Source of the DNA: Nostoc sp. UHCC 0302
GTDB lineage: Bacteria > Cyanobacteriota > Cyanobacteriia > Cyanobacteriales > Nostocaceae
DNA length: 64,000 bases
Assembly: GCF_038096175.1 (NCBI RefSeq)
Contig: NZ_CP151099.1
Location: 2,668,501 to 2,732,500, forward strand
Direction of reading: 5' to 3'
Below are positions 36,017-46,040 of the stretch, in pieces; position 1 is the first letter of the stretch; each line of letters opens with the position of its first letter. The translations under genes and the position numbers were made by a program. Under the pieces are notes generated by a model. It did no database searches. It saw only the letters and a list, made by a program, of their open reading frames with translations, and had not been told where the DNA came from.

Positions 36017-36865
36017 GATGTTTTTTTACTGTACTCAACCCATAATCATCATACTCAAATTAGGTCTGCAATTAAATTTTTGTTGGGACAAATCAGCAAT
36101 AAAATAATTGCCTGTTAAGGTAACGAACTACCAGTTAGTCTTTATCCGCAGATGGTACTTATCCCACTGGTACAGCGAAATGGGAAAAAGAAAATCCACT
36201 ACAACTTAATTCGCATACACCAAATTTACCGCTAGAGAATATTATATATATCTAGAAAACCGCTTCACAATATTGATTAAGAATAGCCAATAAACGGCAC
36301 ATCAGTTACTTAAAGAAGCTCAAGTGGATGTGAAAAAACGTTAGTAAATGCATCAATATATAGCTGCAATAAATTCTTAAAAATAAGAGTAAGAATGATG
36401 GATTTAACTATAACTTATCTAGGAATGAGATTGCGATCGCCTTTTTTTCTTTGTATCTTCTATGTCTAAGGGCATTGACAACAGCTAGCACATGGAGTCG
36501 GTGCAGTAGTGGTAATACATTCATTATTTGAGCAATAATTCCATCTATAAGGTTATGAAATCCACCATCACCTCACTCAAGGAACTGAAAGTTTTTCTCA
36601 AACTTTAACTTATTTACCTGATTTAATCAACTTTTTAGTAGGACTATAAACTTCCAGCAGATTGCTGGTTTATACAATAACAGTAGTTTGTAAATCTAGT
36701 ATTTTAGATGTTGACATTGACCAATGTACAGCAAACTCGGCATAATACTCTAATCATTTACTGTCCACAGCTTCACATAACCAATTATTAAACATTGTAT
36801 TTCAAAACAAGTGGTAGTCTGGTGACAGTGCTGAGACCAAAGTTCCTTTTATCATCAAAAACTCA
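36017..36865. other. Intergenic region, no gene recognised
   Basis: About 850 AT-rich bp between divergent genes. One HIP1 octamer at about 36434. I see no conserved ORF, RNA or repeat. Confidence 0.5.
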
Positions 36866-37585
36866 ATGCAATCTACCAAGCAGTACAATGTGCATCGCGC
36901 TGCGATGCACATTGTGGGTGTTATCCTACTAACTGGATCTTTTTCTGCCTACTCAGATTTACAGCCAGTATTAGCAGATATCCCAACTTACTCTTACTCC
37001 TTATGGCCTTATTTACCAGATTTAGGTAACTCATTTGACCCTGATACTGAACCCGTAGAACTGGGGGTCAAGTTCCGCAGCGATGTCGATGGACAAGTGA
37101 CTGCAATCCGTTTTTATCGCAGTGTACCAATTGATAGTGGTTATAAAGTTAATGTTTGGAGTGCAACAGGTGAGCTACTAGGTAGTGGCGTAGCGATTGA
37201 GGGACAGGGGCCAACTCCAGGGTGGCAAACCGTCATAGTCTATCCTCCAGCTGCTATCAAAGCAGGAGAAATTTACACTGCTTCTTACTATGCAAGTAAA
37301 GGCAATTATTTAGTCAAAGATAACTTCTGGACTGATGTTAATGTCGAGAACGGGCCACTCCACATCCTACGTCAAGGCGTGTATAGCAGTGATGGTATCT
37401 TCTTAAGACCATGCGCTCAAGTCACAGACAGCAATTGCGAGCGCAATGGTGTATTTAAATATGGGTTAGAAGGTGGTTTTCCTACAGAGGGTTATTTAGC
37501 TAGTAATTACTGGATTGACATAGTATTTAAGACTCAAGTTCCTCCTCCATACTTCCCTTACAAAGGATTGATTCCTGGTAACTGA
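36866..37585 (+). CDS. DUF4082 domain-containing secreted protein
   Basis: 239 aa. N-terminal hydrophobic segment HIVGVILLTGSFSAYSDL is a probable signal peptide. The mature part is one DUF4082 beta-sandwich: ELGVKFRSDVDGQVTAIRFY, GWQTVIVYPPAAIKAGEIYT and ASYYASKGNYLV. This domain is often a module in surface or carbohydrate-associated proteins; here it stands alone. Start ATG 36866, but ATG 36905 would also leave the signal peptide. A perfect hairpin lies within codons 7-17. Function unknown. Confidence 0.82.
   Translation: MQSTKQYNVHRAAMHIVGVILLTGSFSAYSDLQPVLADIPTYSYSLWPYLPDLGNSFDPDTEPVELGVKFRSDVDGQVTAIRFYRSVPIDSGYKVNVWSATGELLGSGVAIEGQGPTPGWQTVIVYPPAAIKAGEIYTASYYASKGNYLVKDNFWTDVNVENGPLHILRQGVYSSDGIFLRPCAQVTDSNCERNGVFKYGLEGGFPTEGYLASNYWIDIVFKTQVPPPYFPYKGLIPGN
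36885..36915 (+). promoter_or_regulatory. Perfect 14-bp stem with 3-nt loop in the 5' coding region
   Basis: Arms ACAATGTGCATCGC and GCGATGCACATTGT with loop GCT, beginning 19 bases after the ATG at 36866 and covering the second ATG. Such a stable stem could impede or choose translation starts, or be a palindromic repeat that landed in the gene. Confidence 0.55.
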
Positions 37586-38061
37586 ACGGGAGCATTTGCA
37601 CGCAGCGATCGCACCTTGCATACTCTAATGATCTCTGCGCCTTCTGCTTGAGGGTTATCACACGATTTGTCACAGTGGTAGTTATGATGTTGGCTTATTC
37701 GGATCATAGAAAGTATTTCCCGAACGCATAAGCTTTTTCTATATCCACAAAAATTTAGATAACTCCTGGGCTATCATTGCATTGATTTCACTTTGTCTGC
37801 AAAGCACAGCGATCGCATGAGTGCACTGCGCTTGGCACAATCGCTTGACTAGCTTTAAAAGCTGTAGTGCTTATTCTACACAGCTTAGAGCTGATTAAGC
37901 GTGCCATTCGGCTTTAGATGATTGATACAGCATTTGACATCGTTCTACAACTGACTAGAAGTTTAGAAAAGTTATATCTGTGTAGGATGTCTTGATATAA
38001 CCACATGATCAAGCATTGGCATTGGTAGAGGATATAGATTGCAGCTACAGCAATTGCGATA
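37586..38061. other. Intergenic region between convergent genes
   Basis: 476 bp, two HIP1-like sites, no gene or clear terminator seen. The minus-strand frame at 37914-38111 overlaps the DUF411 gene end and has no support. Confidence 0.5.
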
Positions 38062-38673
38062 TCAAGAGGACTGATATTCATTGAATACTGCAACTCTACC
38101 TTTGCGATCAAAAGAAAACACGGTAAACGGGTCTTTTTGATTTCCGATCTCCATCCCAGGAGTACCTACAGGCATTTGCGGAACAGATAAGCCAGCAACA
38201 TTTGGTTTTTCTTGAAGTAGACGTTTAATATCCTCTGCTGGTACGTGTCCTTCAATAACATATCCATTCACAATTGCTGTGTGGCAAGATGTTAGGTTAT
38301 CTGGCACGTTGTACTTCTGTTTGACTGCTTCAACGTCAGGTGTTGAAAAGTCTTTAATTTCAAAACCCTTTGCCTTTAAATGATCAATCCAGCCACCACA
38401 ACAATTACAATCGGGGCTGCGATACACACTAGCAACTGGTGCTGTTGCTTTTAATACTGGCTGTTGATTTTGAATGTGCCTACTGCTATTTACTAGTTGA
38501 GTATTGACTGCAACCTGAGCATTGCTTATTGGAGCGGTGCTTCCCAAGATACCCAACACCCCAATTGTTAGACAAATTGTAACCACTACTCTAACAGTGA
38601 CACGTACCATGCTGGGACGTAACCATTTTTGCCACCAATAAACAAGTTTTTTCTGTGAGATTTGAGATTTCAT
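38062..38673 (-). CDS. DUF411 metal-binding protein
   Basis: 203 aa. After an N-terminal membrane/signal segment (VRVVVTICLTIGVLGILG) and a linker comes a DUF411 domain: VYRSPDCNCCGGWIDHLKAK with three Cys, NLTSCHTAIVNGYVIEGHVP with Cys-His and His, and GLSVPQMPVGTPGM. The family is often found with copper resistance genes and is thought to bind metal in the periplasm. No copper exporter or regulator flanks it here. Confidence 0.88.
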   Translation of the reverse strand: MKSQISQKKLVYWWQKWLRPSMVRVTVRVVVTICLTIGVLGILGSTAPISNAQVAVNTQLVNSSRHIQNQQPVLKATAPVASVYRSPDCNCCGGWIDHLKAKGFEIKDFSTPDVEAVKQKYNVPDNLTSCHTAIVNGYVIEGHVPAEDIKRLLQEKPNVAGLSVPQMPVGTPGMEIGNQKDPFTVFSFDRKGRVAVFNEYQSS

Positions 38674-38938
38674 AAGCCCTGTAAACGCTTAGCGGAGGCG
38701 ATCGCCCTTAAAATCTATCTAACAACTGCATTGTGGCACAAGCCACAATCAGCATGATTTTTCTTAATTAAACTATATTAATTATTGCAGTTTGATTATT
38801 TTAGTTTATCGTTTTGACAAAAAAGAGTATTTGATTTTACTACTCAGGATGAATATCTTGAAAGTAGAGATAAATGTTTCGCACTAAAAAGCAAATTTTC
38901 CTACAGAAAAAATGCTTTTATTGCAAAGGAGAAAGTAA

Positions 38939-39556
38939 ATGAAACCTTTGAAAATTGTTCTAGTTGTCTTACTATTTTTGATAAATTTGGGGTTCGCTCA
39001 ACCTTCATGGGCAGATAGAATTTCTGAAGACAGCCCAGAATATCCTCAAGTTGTTCAAACTCTTAATAGTCTTTTAACAGCAACAAATAATCCTGAGCAA
39101 GCTGGATATACGGCAGAAGAATTGCAGCAGAAAATTGCTGCTCTTCAATTACAAAAACAGACAATGGAGAATTCCGAAGATTGGGCGATTTGCCGCAATG
39201 AGACAGGAAAGAAGCTGGCTATATACGCTCGTAAACCTGAAAACTCCACTCAGAACAGTCTCTACTATCTAGGACAAGGAGAAAGTACAGACGAAGATTG
39301 GGATTGTGATGCTATATATCTGCCCAATGGGAGCAAAATAGCAGGGCTAAACCAACCGATAGAAGAACCAGCAGTTTTAAAGATTGTGGATGGTACTCAT
39401 CTTGTTGCTAGAACTAATCCAACCACTCAGGAAATGGAGTTTAACGTTCCCCCTGCGTTATTTGAAGTACTAAAGGCTGGACAAGTAAATTGGCAAATTC
39501 CTAATTTAGCTCAAGCAGATATTGACATTCAAACTCCTAATGCTCCTACTGATTGA
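38939..39556 (+). CDS. Hypothetical exported protein
   Basis: 205 aa with strong AAAGGAGAAAG upstream of the ATG and a clear signal peptide (KIVLVVLLFLINLGFAQPSWA, cleaved near SWA-DR). The mature part begins with a short helical segment (EELQQKIAALQLQKQ), then a beta-rich region with Cys in WAICRNETGK and WDCDAIYLPNGSK. I do not recognise a family. It is likely periplasmic. Divergent from DUF411. Confidence 0.7.
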   Translation: MKPLKIVLVVLLFLINLGFAQPSWADRISEDSPEYPQVVQTLNSLLTATNNPEQAGYTAEELQQKIAALQLQKQTMENSEDWAICRNETGKKLAIYARKPENSTQNSLYYLGQGESTDEDWDCDAIYLPNGSKIAGLNQPIEEPAVLKIVDGTHLVARTNPTTQEMEFNVPPALFEVLKAGQVNWQIPNLAQADIDIQTPNAPTD

Positions 39557-39564
39557 GAGTAATA

Positions 39565-39731
39565 TACAGCAGAATTCAGAAGGCAAACAGGCTTCCTAGC
39601 TGACTTTGAGACCTACAGCGGTTTGCAACTAAGTGAGGTACAGAATCAAGAACTCACAAATCAAATTATTCTTCTCTCTCCTGCCTCAAAAGCAGTGACT
39701 TTGTACTTCAGCTTCCTTAAACTCTGCTGTA
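39565..39731. mobile_element. MITE family 2, copy B
   Basis: Ends TACAGCAGAATTCAG (39565-39579) and TTAAACTCTGCTGTA (39717-39731), 11 of 15 matching as inverted repeats. Interior includes CCTACAGCGGTTTGCAACTA and a GTGAGGTACAGAATC motif shared with other intergenic regions. Confidence 0.65.
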
Positions 39732-39928
39732 TTTAAAAAACATCTATCTCAGATATCAGTAACAGTATCAATCAAAATATTGATGACTTCGGCAATATCC
39801 CTGCTTACATTAATCTAGGGTGAAACCTTAATTTTTCGTTGGCTGAAACGTCAAAAATTCGTTAATTTTTACAAGACTGATAAAAGAGAGATATAGTGAT
39901 TCTCATTTGAATGAGGTACATAGATAGA

Positions 39929-39946
39929 GGCGCACAGATGTGCGCC
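39929..39946. repeat. Hairpin GGCGCACA/TGTGCGCC
   Basis: Eight-base perfect arms with 2-base loop in the gap before the methyltransferase 3' end. Likely a dispersed palindromic repeat. The rest of 39732-40133 holds no gene that I can see. Confidence 0.6.
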
Positions 39947-40133
39947 CTTACGAGTGTCTATGTTCATCTACAAGAAGAGAGGACAATAAGGCTTATCCTA
40001 TCTGCATCCTAGCCTTTTTTGTCCCTCCACAAGAGTTTGTAGCTTTGGAAGCCTTTCAGCTATTGGTTCTCCAAAAGTGACAAAACAGGGTTATTTTCCT
40101 CTTTTATTTCCTCTATAAAATTACTGATGTGCG

Positions 40134-41027
40134 TTAAACCTCCTTGAAAGAGGTGTTAAGTACAGCAATAATGCTACAACAATAATAAAGGTGCATTCCC
40201 TGCTCCCGATTGGACGGAATTCTTGCAGAGCAGTACGAAGCATCAGTCCGAATCGGATCAATAATTGTCAAACCAGCTTCGGAGTAGAGCTGCCGCACTC
40301 TTGAATATTCAACTGCTACACTGCTTTCAGGGAACTGTTCTGTTTTTGTTCGGTAATCGCCGTGGTCATATTTCCAATATCTGGCAGCATCTCCACCACC
40401 TAATGTCAATTGAGCCGAATCCTTGTTATAGAGTAACCAAGTAGCAACAAAGCGACCATTAGTCTTCATTACGCGCGCTACTTGCTTGAGATAATTTTGA
40501 GAACCTAAAGTATCCATATGGGTAAATATCGAACCAGCATAGATAAATTCAAAAGATGACTCTTCGTATGGAAATACATATTCATCGACTGGGTATCGGC
40601 TTTCCGGAGTCCAACTAGTTTTCACATCACAAACTCTAAATGAAAAGTTTGGGTTCTTAGATGATATGTGGTTCTGGCACCACTTAATGTGTTCTGCTGC
40701 CACTGCAATATCGAAGCCCTCATAGCGTCCCTCAGAGTTTAGAAACCGAGACAGTTGGATGGCAATCCTTCCGATTCCACATGCAATGTCCAGGAAATGA
40801 TCAGAGGGCTTCAGTCCGGCTAATTCTACAAAGAATTCAAGCTGATCTCGCCCAGTCTCCTCAAAATCAAACCACAGAGGAGATATCCAGTTTCTAAGGT
40901 GACTTGGTGGTCTGTCTGGATTGAGAATATCTGATATTGCTTCAATCCCTCTCTGTAAACGGCGTTTGATCCCTGTTTGTAAGCGACTGCGGAACTGAAC
41001 TGAGAATATTTGAGTAGCACCAATCAT
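40134..41027 (-). CDS. Class I SAM-dependent methyltransferase
   Basis: 297 aa. SAM-binding motif I is HFLDIACGIGRIAIQLS, followed by acidic residue in YEGFDIAVAAEHIKW, motif II region FEFIYAGSIFTHMD and LKQVARVMKTNGRFVATWLL. This is the Methyltransf_25/11 type. The N-terminal about 70 residues are helical. Substrate unknown; no operon partners. Start ATG 41027. Confidence 0.88.
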   Translation of the reverse strand: MIGATQIFSVQFRSRLQTGIKRRLQRGIEAISDILNPDRPPSHLRNWISPLWFDFEETGRDQLEFFVELAGLKPSDHFLDIACGIGRIAIQLSRFLNSEGRYEGFDIAVAAEHIKWCQNHISSKNPNFSFRVCDVKTSWTPESRYPVDEYVFPYEESSFEFIYAGSIFTHMDTLGSQNYLKQVARVMKTNGRFVATWLLYNKDSAQLTLGGGDAARYWKYDHGDYRTKTEQFPESSVAVEYSRVRQLYSEAGLTIIDPIRTDASYCSARIPSNREQGMHLYYCCSIIAVLNTSFKEV

Positions 41028-41424
41028 AGTTTATATTTCCTAATTTTGTAACTGTTTTGAAAACCTATGCGTTTGTGGCAGAGTAAGTCAACAATTTTAC
41101 ATATGTTTAGTTACTCAAAATATTTAATACAATCCCTTTAACTCAGTTCTCATTACAGTATTCAATAAACATTATTTATGTTAGTGAAATATTTACCGTT
41201 TTTCCTCAGATTTACAGCAGATTGCAAGTTAGTGAAGTACAAAAATACCCCTCCCTAACCCTCCCCTTTCCAAGGGGAGGGAACTAGATTGGCAATTTCC
41301 CCCCTTTAGAAGGGGGGTAAAGGATGTACTCCATTTAGATACAAAACGCTGTATTTTAACTGTTAGTTAATTGCAGATCAAAATAATCATCACACTAAAA
41401 CCTGATATATATGACTTTCCAAAG

Positions 41425-41460
41425 CTCATATAAAAACTCATATAAAAACTCATATAAAAC
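41425..41460. repeat. Three tandem copies of a 12-mer
   Basis: CTCATATAAAAA three times (last base C in the third copy). Confidence 0.85.
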
Positions 41461-42176
41461 TTGATTTAAAATAAGATTAAGAGCAATTGCCCTTCACCAA
41501 GTGCCAAAGTCAATTGCGAAAATCTCATAGCATGACCTTTTTTGAATTAAAAATTAAGAAGTAAAGTAAAATCCTCTCCATACCACTAGAGAGGTTACTA
41601 ATACAACTAGCAATTCCACCATCTGTTCGAGAGCAGCAGAAATTTGTGATCTTCCTCGATCGCTTGAAAGAAAAACACTTGAGGAGTGACAATAAACTAA
41701 AGCGATCGCATCTAAATAGAAAAGCCAGGAGCGCACCCCTGGCCCTAATAGGAGTAAATTATGGCAATATCCTTGGGGGGACAATGCCAGATGAATATTG
41801 CCAGAACTCCATAGACACGAGACAACATAGGTTTGTTCATGCCCATATAAAGCTGGCTATATTCTTGAGAAATAATACCAGATGAATATCACAATAATTA
41901 ATAGATATGCAACAATCCCTGTAATCTCTATCAGGGCTAACAATTGTGGATAATATCTATAAATAAAGGGAACAAAGCTGACTTTGCTATTTATACCTCG
42001 CCTGTTAATTATCTATGAAAGCTTTGTCAATTAGCCTTTGACTGAATTAGAGATTTAAGAAATCAGTTGAAACCGTGAGTGTCTAACAACACTCTTTTTA
42101 AGGGATAAGTAGGTGTTAATCCTGCGTAGGGGGTATTGCTAACTGCTCTTGAATATCAGTTTTAAAATGAATGGTG

Positions 42177-42257
42177 AATCTAAATAATTTAATATTGATT
42201 CAATTGTTAGAAATGTTGCACTGCAACGTTTCTAAAATGGTCTATATTATTTAGATT
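42177..42257. repeat. 81-bp nested inverted repeat
   Basis: Outer arms AATCTAAATAAT (42177-42188) and ATTATTTAGATT (42246-42257) are perfect complements. Inside is a second stem, TTAGAAATGTTGCA (42207-42220) and TGCAACGTTTCTAA (42222-42235), with one mismatch and a 1-base loop. It may be a MITE or a structured RNA. Confidence 0.7.
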
Positions 42258-42734
42258 GAATGCTTAAGAACGCGATTTGAAAAGCAAATTCGAGGATTTG
42301 CTTGGTGGGGCGATCGCCTAATCGCAGCTTGCCTGTTAATCCTGTTACGGCTTGAGTGTATTTACAGTGCTTAAGGATACGCTTACACTTAGCAAAAAAT
42401 CTTCCTCAAGGCAGAGCCTATCAGTATTAACTTCTGTAGATGAAATCAGAATAAAATCCCTATAATAAATTTCATAAATTTGCGCTAATATAATGTTACA
42501 TAAAAAGCCTTTAGCTTATGATCTAACTGGAGACAAAATGCTAATATCTTATTTGAAAAATTATGCTTCTCTATTTAACCAGTTTCTCCATCCAACGGAT
42601 GGTTTTAGCTTAAATTGACAAGTAATAAAGTATAAAAAAACTCATTATAGTAAAAATACACGGTTAATAAATTGGCGGTTAAAATACAAAGGCTTATTCT
42701 CAATCTGGCTTAGTTCATTAAAACAGAGGTGTTG

Positions 42735-43283
42735 ATGAAATCTACAGAAAGACTACCTAAACCACCAAAACAATCTCAGCTACAATCGCACGACGAAAGT
42801 CCAAAATCTGACTCTACTATTGTTGGCGATAATATTGTTAGCGATGAGTCTCAATCTCAAGCCTCAACTGAGCATCAGTCTGACCCCGCCCCTATTAGTA
42901 ATGAGACGATTTCAGCACGCCCAGTTGAGCCACAGCAGCCCACTAGACCTAATAATCAAGAGTTGGAGCAAAAGCCAAAAATTAGGCTACAACAATCAAA
43001 TGAACGTCACTCTGACTATAAAGAATCACCGCCCGACCATTTTCAGCACATTAAGTTTTTAGATTGTGACAAACCAGTGAACCGTATTTTATTTGAGTGC
43101 TGGCACTGTAAACAGGGAATAATAAGTGAGTACACTGGTGAGCCTGCGATGGGTGAATTCAAGGGACGCCCATCAGTAATTCTGGTTAAAGTTAAATGCC
43201 CCGCTTGTGAGCAAACTGCTATCAGACTGAGTGCAAAGAAAGTAATTTCGACAACAGCAATTCCTTCACCTTGGGGTTTGTAA
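42735..43283 (+). CDS. Hypothetical protein with C-terminal zinc-ribbon-like Cys pairs
   Basis: 182 aa from ATG 42735, preceded by AGAGGTG; GTG and TTG codons just upstream are less likely. The first about 100 residues are disordered, rich in Ser, Gln and Pro. The C-terminal about 80 contain FECWHCKQG and VKCPACEQT, spaced like a four-Cys zinc ribbon. No known family recognised. Monocistronic, downstream of a long repeat-rich gap. Confidence 0.65.
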   Translation: MKSTERLPKPPKQSQLQSHDESPKSDSTIVGDNIVSDESQSQASTEHQSDPAPISNETISARPVEPQQPTRPNNQELEQKPKIRLQQSNERHSDYKESPPDHFQHIKFLDCDKPVNRILFECWHCKQGIISEYTGEPAMGEFKGRPSVILVKVKCPACEQTAIRLSAKKVISTTAIPSPWGL

Positions 43284-43405
43284 TAACCGAAGTTTTTTGA
43301 TGCATCGCCTTTGAAGTTCTGAGCGCCTAAAGTCGGCGCTCATCCCGCTACCAAATCAATAGATTGTGGCGGGAGACTTAACGCCAAGCTAGTTAAATTT
43401 TTATC

Positions 43406-44146
43406 CTAAAACCGCACCTTGTACAAGTCAAATAATTCTCCAGATTGCCGCCCAATTACTTTAGCACCAGCAGCTTTAATTATTTTTTCCCACTCAGCTA
43501 GAGGTTCTAAAAACACCTCAGCACCTAAATAGGTTTCTAAAACTGCCCAATCCTCCGCTAAAGGCTGTTCTGGATTGAGAATGTCAAACACAAACAGACC
43601 ATCTGGTTTCAACACTCGTTTGACCTCTGTTAACACAGCAGCCCAATATTCAAGTGGAAAATAGCAGCTAAATCCTGTGGCGATCGCTAAATCAAATTGC
43701 TCATTAGAGTAGTTTAAGTGGTGAGCTGGGCCTAACTCGACACCTTTAAACAATTTTGAGTTCAGCTGCGAACCACGAGAATTGAGAGTATCCCGTGCGA
43801 AATTACTCACTTCTTGCCCATAAAAAAATGCTTGCCAATCTCGCCAAGGATAGATTAAAAAGCTGACACCGCAGCCAATGTCCAAACAATGCTGATTCTT
43901 TTGAGGTTGAGCAATTTCCCAGAAAGGAGAAGCAATTTTTGCTGCTAATATGCCAGCAACCCACTCCCGATATATTGGCATCGCTTGTACTTCTGCTGGG
44001 AGTTCAAAAGTTTGATTTTGATACTGTTGATTAAAGCGATATGCTACTTGTGCAACTCTTTCCTGCCATTTGTCTGAAAGATAGTTATTGCTTGTGTACG
44101 GATTGTTTGAGGCAAATGGACGGCTTTGGAACGGCTTTTTAGACAT
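43406..44146 (-). CDS. Class I SAM-dependent methyltransferase
   Basis: 246 aa from ATG 44146 (MSKKPFQSRPFA); the frame is open 30 codons further. SAM motif I is HCLDIGCGVSFLIYPW, motif II region FDLAIATGFSCYFPLEYW and motif III LTEVKRVLKPDGLFVFDIL. Methyltransf_11 type, cytosolic, substrate unknown. Divergent from chlI with a 223-bp gap. Confidence 0.85.
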   Translation of the reverse strand: MSKKPFQSRPFASNNPYTSNNYLSDKWQERVAQVAYRFNQQYQNQTFELPAEVQAMPIYREWVAGILAAKIASPFWEIAQPQKNQHCLDIGCGVSFLIYPWRDWQAFFYGQEVSNFARDTLNSRGSQLNSKLFKGVELGPAHHLNYSNEQFDLAIATGFSCYFPLEYWAAVLTEVKRVLKPDGLFVFDILNPEQPLAEDWAVLETYLGAEVFLEPLAEWEKIIKAAGAKVIGRQSGELFDLYKVRF

Positions 44147-44369
44147 TAGGTCTGTACTGCTCCTGAAGAACTTCGTCAAGTTATAGTGTAGACAAAGTAT
44201 TGATGAAGTCGTGGAGCATTGGGGAGCTAGTTCCATGCGGGGGTTTTCCCCATTGAGGAAACTGGCGTCATTGGTTCAGTAGTTATTCTCCTTCTCTCTC
44301 ACTCTCCCCTGCCCCCACCTGTGTCACAATAAAGAACTGTAATAAGAAAAATATTGTTAAGGTAATTTA

Positions 44370-45494
44370 GTGAGTCCAACTGCTCAATCTACGGCAAGTG
44401 CGCGTCGCGTGGTATTTCCTTTTACGGCAATTGTAGGCCAGGAAGAAATGAAACTGGCGTTATTGTTGAACGTGATTGATCCCAAAATCGGTGGTGTCAT
44501 GATTATGGGCGATCGCGGCACTGGTAAATCCACAACTATCCGGGCGCTGGCGGATCTACTGCCAGAAATCTCCGTGGTTGCCAATGACCCGTTCAACAGT
44601 GACCCCAGCGACCCTGACTTGATGAGCGATGAAGTCCGCCAGCAGTTAGAACAAGGGGCGGAAATTCCCGTAGCTCACAAAAAAGTCCAAATGGTAGACT
44701 TACCACTGGGAGCCACAGAAGACCGAGTTTGCGGCACTATCGACATCGAAAAAGCTTTATCTGAGGGTGTCAAAGCCTTTGAACCCGGACTGCTAGCCAA
44801 GGCTAACCGAGGTATTCTCTACGTCGATGAAGTCAACTTGCTAGATGACCACCTTGTAGACGTACTACTCGACTCTGCCGCTAGTGGATGGAACACCGTA
44901 GAACGGGAAGGCATTTCCATTCGTCACCCGGCTCGTTTCGTGCTTGTAGGCTCTGGAAACCCAGAAGAAGGCGAACTCCGTCCCCAACTCCTAGACCGTT
45001 TTGGGATGCACGCAGAAATTCACACAGTAAAAGAACCTGCTTTGCGCGTGCAAATCGTTGAACAACGGGCAGAATTTGACCAAAATCCCCCGACATTTCT
45101 CGAAAAGTACAAACCCCAGCAAGAAGCACTGCAACAGCAAATTGTCAATGCTCAACAGCTTTTACCAGAAGTTAAAATTGAGTATGATTTTCGGGTGAAA
45201 ATTTCTGAAGTCTGTTCAGAACTAGATGTAGATGGTTTACGGGGTGATATTGTTAGCAACCGCGCCGCCAAAGCCTTAACAGCATTTGAAGGACGCACTG
45301 AAGTTACAGTTGATGACATCCGCCGTGTAATTACCTTATGTCTACGTCACAGACTGCGGAAAGACCCCTTAGAATCGATTGATACAGGCTACAAAGTCTC
45401 AAAAGCTTTTAGTCGTGTCTTTGGTATTGAACTACCAGAAGATAATACTGCACAGAAAAATGGCACAGGTCAAAAGTTAGGAGCAAGGAGTTAG
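44370..45494 (+). CDS. chlI: Magnesium chelatase ATPase subunit I
   Basis: 374 aa, GTG start with TAAGGTAAT upstream. AAA+ ATPase that, with ChlD and ChlH, inserts Mg2+ into protoporphyrin IX, the first committed step of chlorophyll synthesis. Walker [10 protein letters not shown] at 47-55, Walker [13 protein letters not shown], and sensor/arginine-finger segment [20 protein letters not shown]. The long insertion with [16 protein letters not shown] is typical of ChlI/BchI. Length is normal. Other chl genes are not adjacent. Confidence 0.97.
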   Translation: MSPTAQSTASARRVVFPFTAIVGQEEMKLALLLNVIDPKIGGVMIMGDRGTGKSTTIRALADLLPEISVVANDPFNSDPSDPDLMSDEVRQQLEQGAEIPVAHKKVQMVDLPLGATEDRVCGTIDIEKALSEGVKAFEPGLLAKANRGILYVDEVNLLDDHLVDVLLDSAASGWNTVEREGISIRHPARFVLVGSGNPEEGELRPQLLDRFGMHAEIHTVKEPALRVQIVEQRAEFDQNPPTFLEKYKPQQEALQQQIVNAQQLLPEVKIEYDFRVKISEVCSELDVDGLRGDIVSNRAAKALTAFEGRTEVTVDDIRRVITLCLRHRLRKDPLESIDTGYKVSKAFSRVFGIELPEDNTAQKNGTGQKLGARS

Positions 45495-45604
45495 ACGAGC
45501 AGGGGAGCAGGGGGCAGGGGAGAATAATTAATGACTCTTAACTTCTAATTCTTGACTCTTGACTCCTAACTCAGCACTTACTACTCAGCACTAAGCACTC
45601 AAAT

Positions 45605-45901
45605 ATGAGAATTTGGCATTTTTGGTTCAACACCTTTGTTTTATCTAGCCAATACAACCCGCCTCGGTTTGTAGAATTGTTGATGCTATTGCTAGCGATC
45701 GCTATGCTGGCAATAGCTAGTTTTTTGCCAGACAGACCATATTTAATTTTAGGTTTGAGCTTAGTAGTTGGAGCATCTATTTCCATTTTAGTGCGGGAAG
45801 CGATCGCCCCCTCACCACAGACGCAAGTCACTAAATTAACAGCATTACTATTGCTCTTCATCAGCATCTATGGGTTTGCTGACTTAATATATACCCTTTA
45901 G
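45605..45901 (+). CDS. Small membrane protein, unknown function
   Basis: 98 aa downstream of chlI (110-bp gap). Three hydrophobic segments: LLMLLLAIAMLAIASFL, YLILGLSLVVGASISIL and LTALLLLFISIYGFADLIY. The N-terminus WHFWFNTFVLSSQYNPPRF looks like a real protein start. I do not recognise the family. Possibly co-transcribed with chlI. Confidence 0.6.
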   Translation: MRIWHFWFNTFVLSSQYNPPRFVELLMLLLAIAMLAIASFLPDRPYLILGLSLVVGASISILVREAIAPSPQTQVTKLTALLLLFISIYGFADLIYTL

Positions 45902-45928
45902 TTATTTGTCATTTGTACTGAGCGACTC

Positions 45929-45973
45929 GTGCCGAGCATCTCGACTTCGCTCGATGGAGCCGGAGCCGAGGTA
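45929..45973. repeat. 45-bp dispersed repeat, copy 1
   Basis: A 45-base sequence (GTGCCGAGCATCTCGACTTC..., containing TCGACTTCGCTCGA) recurs at 55145-55189 with a single mismatch. Confidence 0.85.
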
Positions 45974-46040
45974 AGTCGTTGGCGCAGCCTCTCGTAGAGA
46001 AGTATTTGTCATTTGTTATTGACTAATGCCCCATTCCCAA

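Larger units (their letters stand above)
41028..42734. other. 1.7-kb intergenic region with repeats
   Basis: No supported gene. Contents in order: a MITE-2-like end TTACAGCAGATTGCAAGTTAG at about 41210 (20 bases shown from 41211), a C/G-tract repeat (41240-41345) also seen at 13905-14075, a 12-bp tandem repeat at 41425-41460, a HIP1 site at 41703, and an 81-bp nested inverted repeat at 42177-42257. Short frames on both strands at 41554-41885 lack support. Confidence 0.5.

Noticed and set aside
41554-41885. Short frames on both strands in the 1.7-kb intergenic region
   Set aside because: Overlapping on opposite strands, no ribosome-binding sites, no recognised domain. The hydrophobic end on the minus strand does not match known small photosystem subunits.
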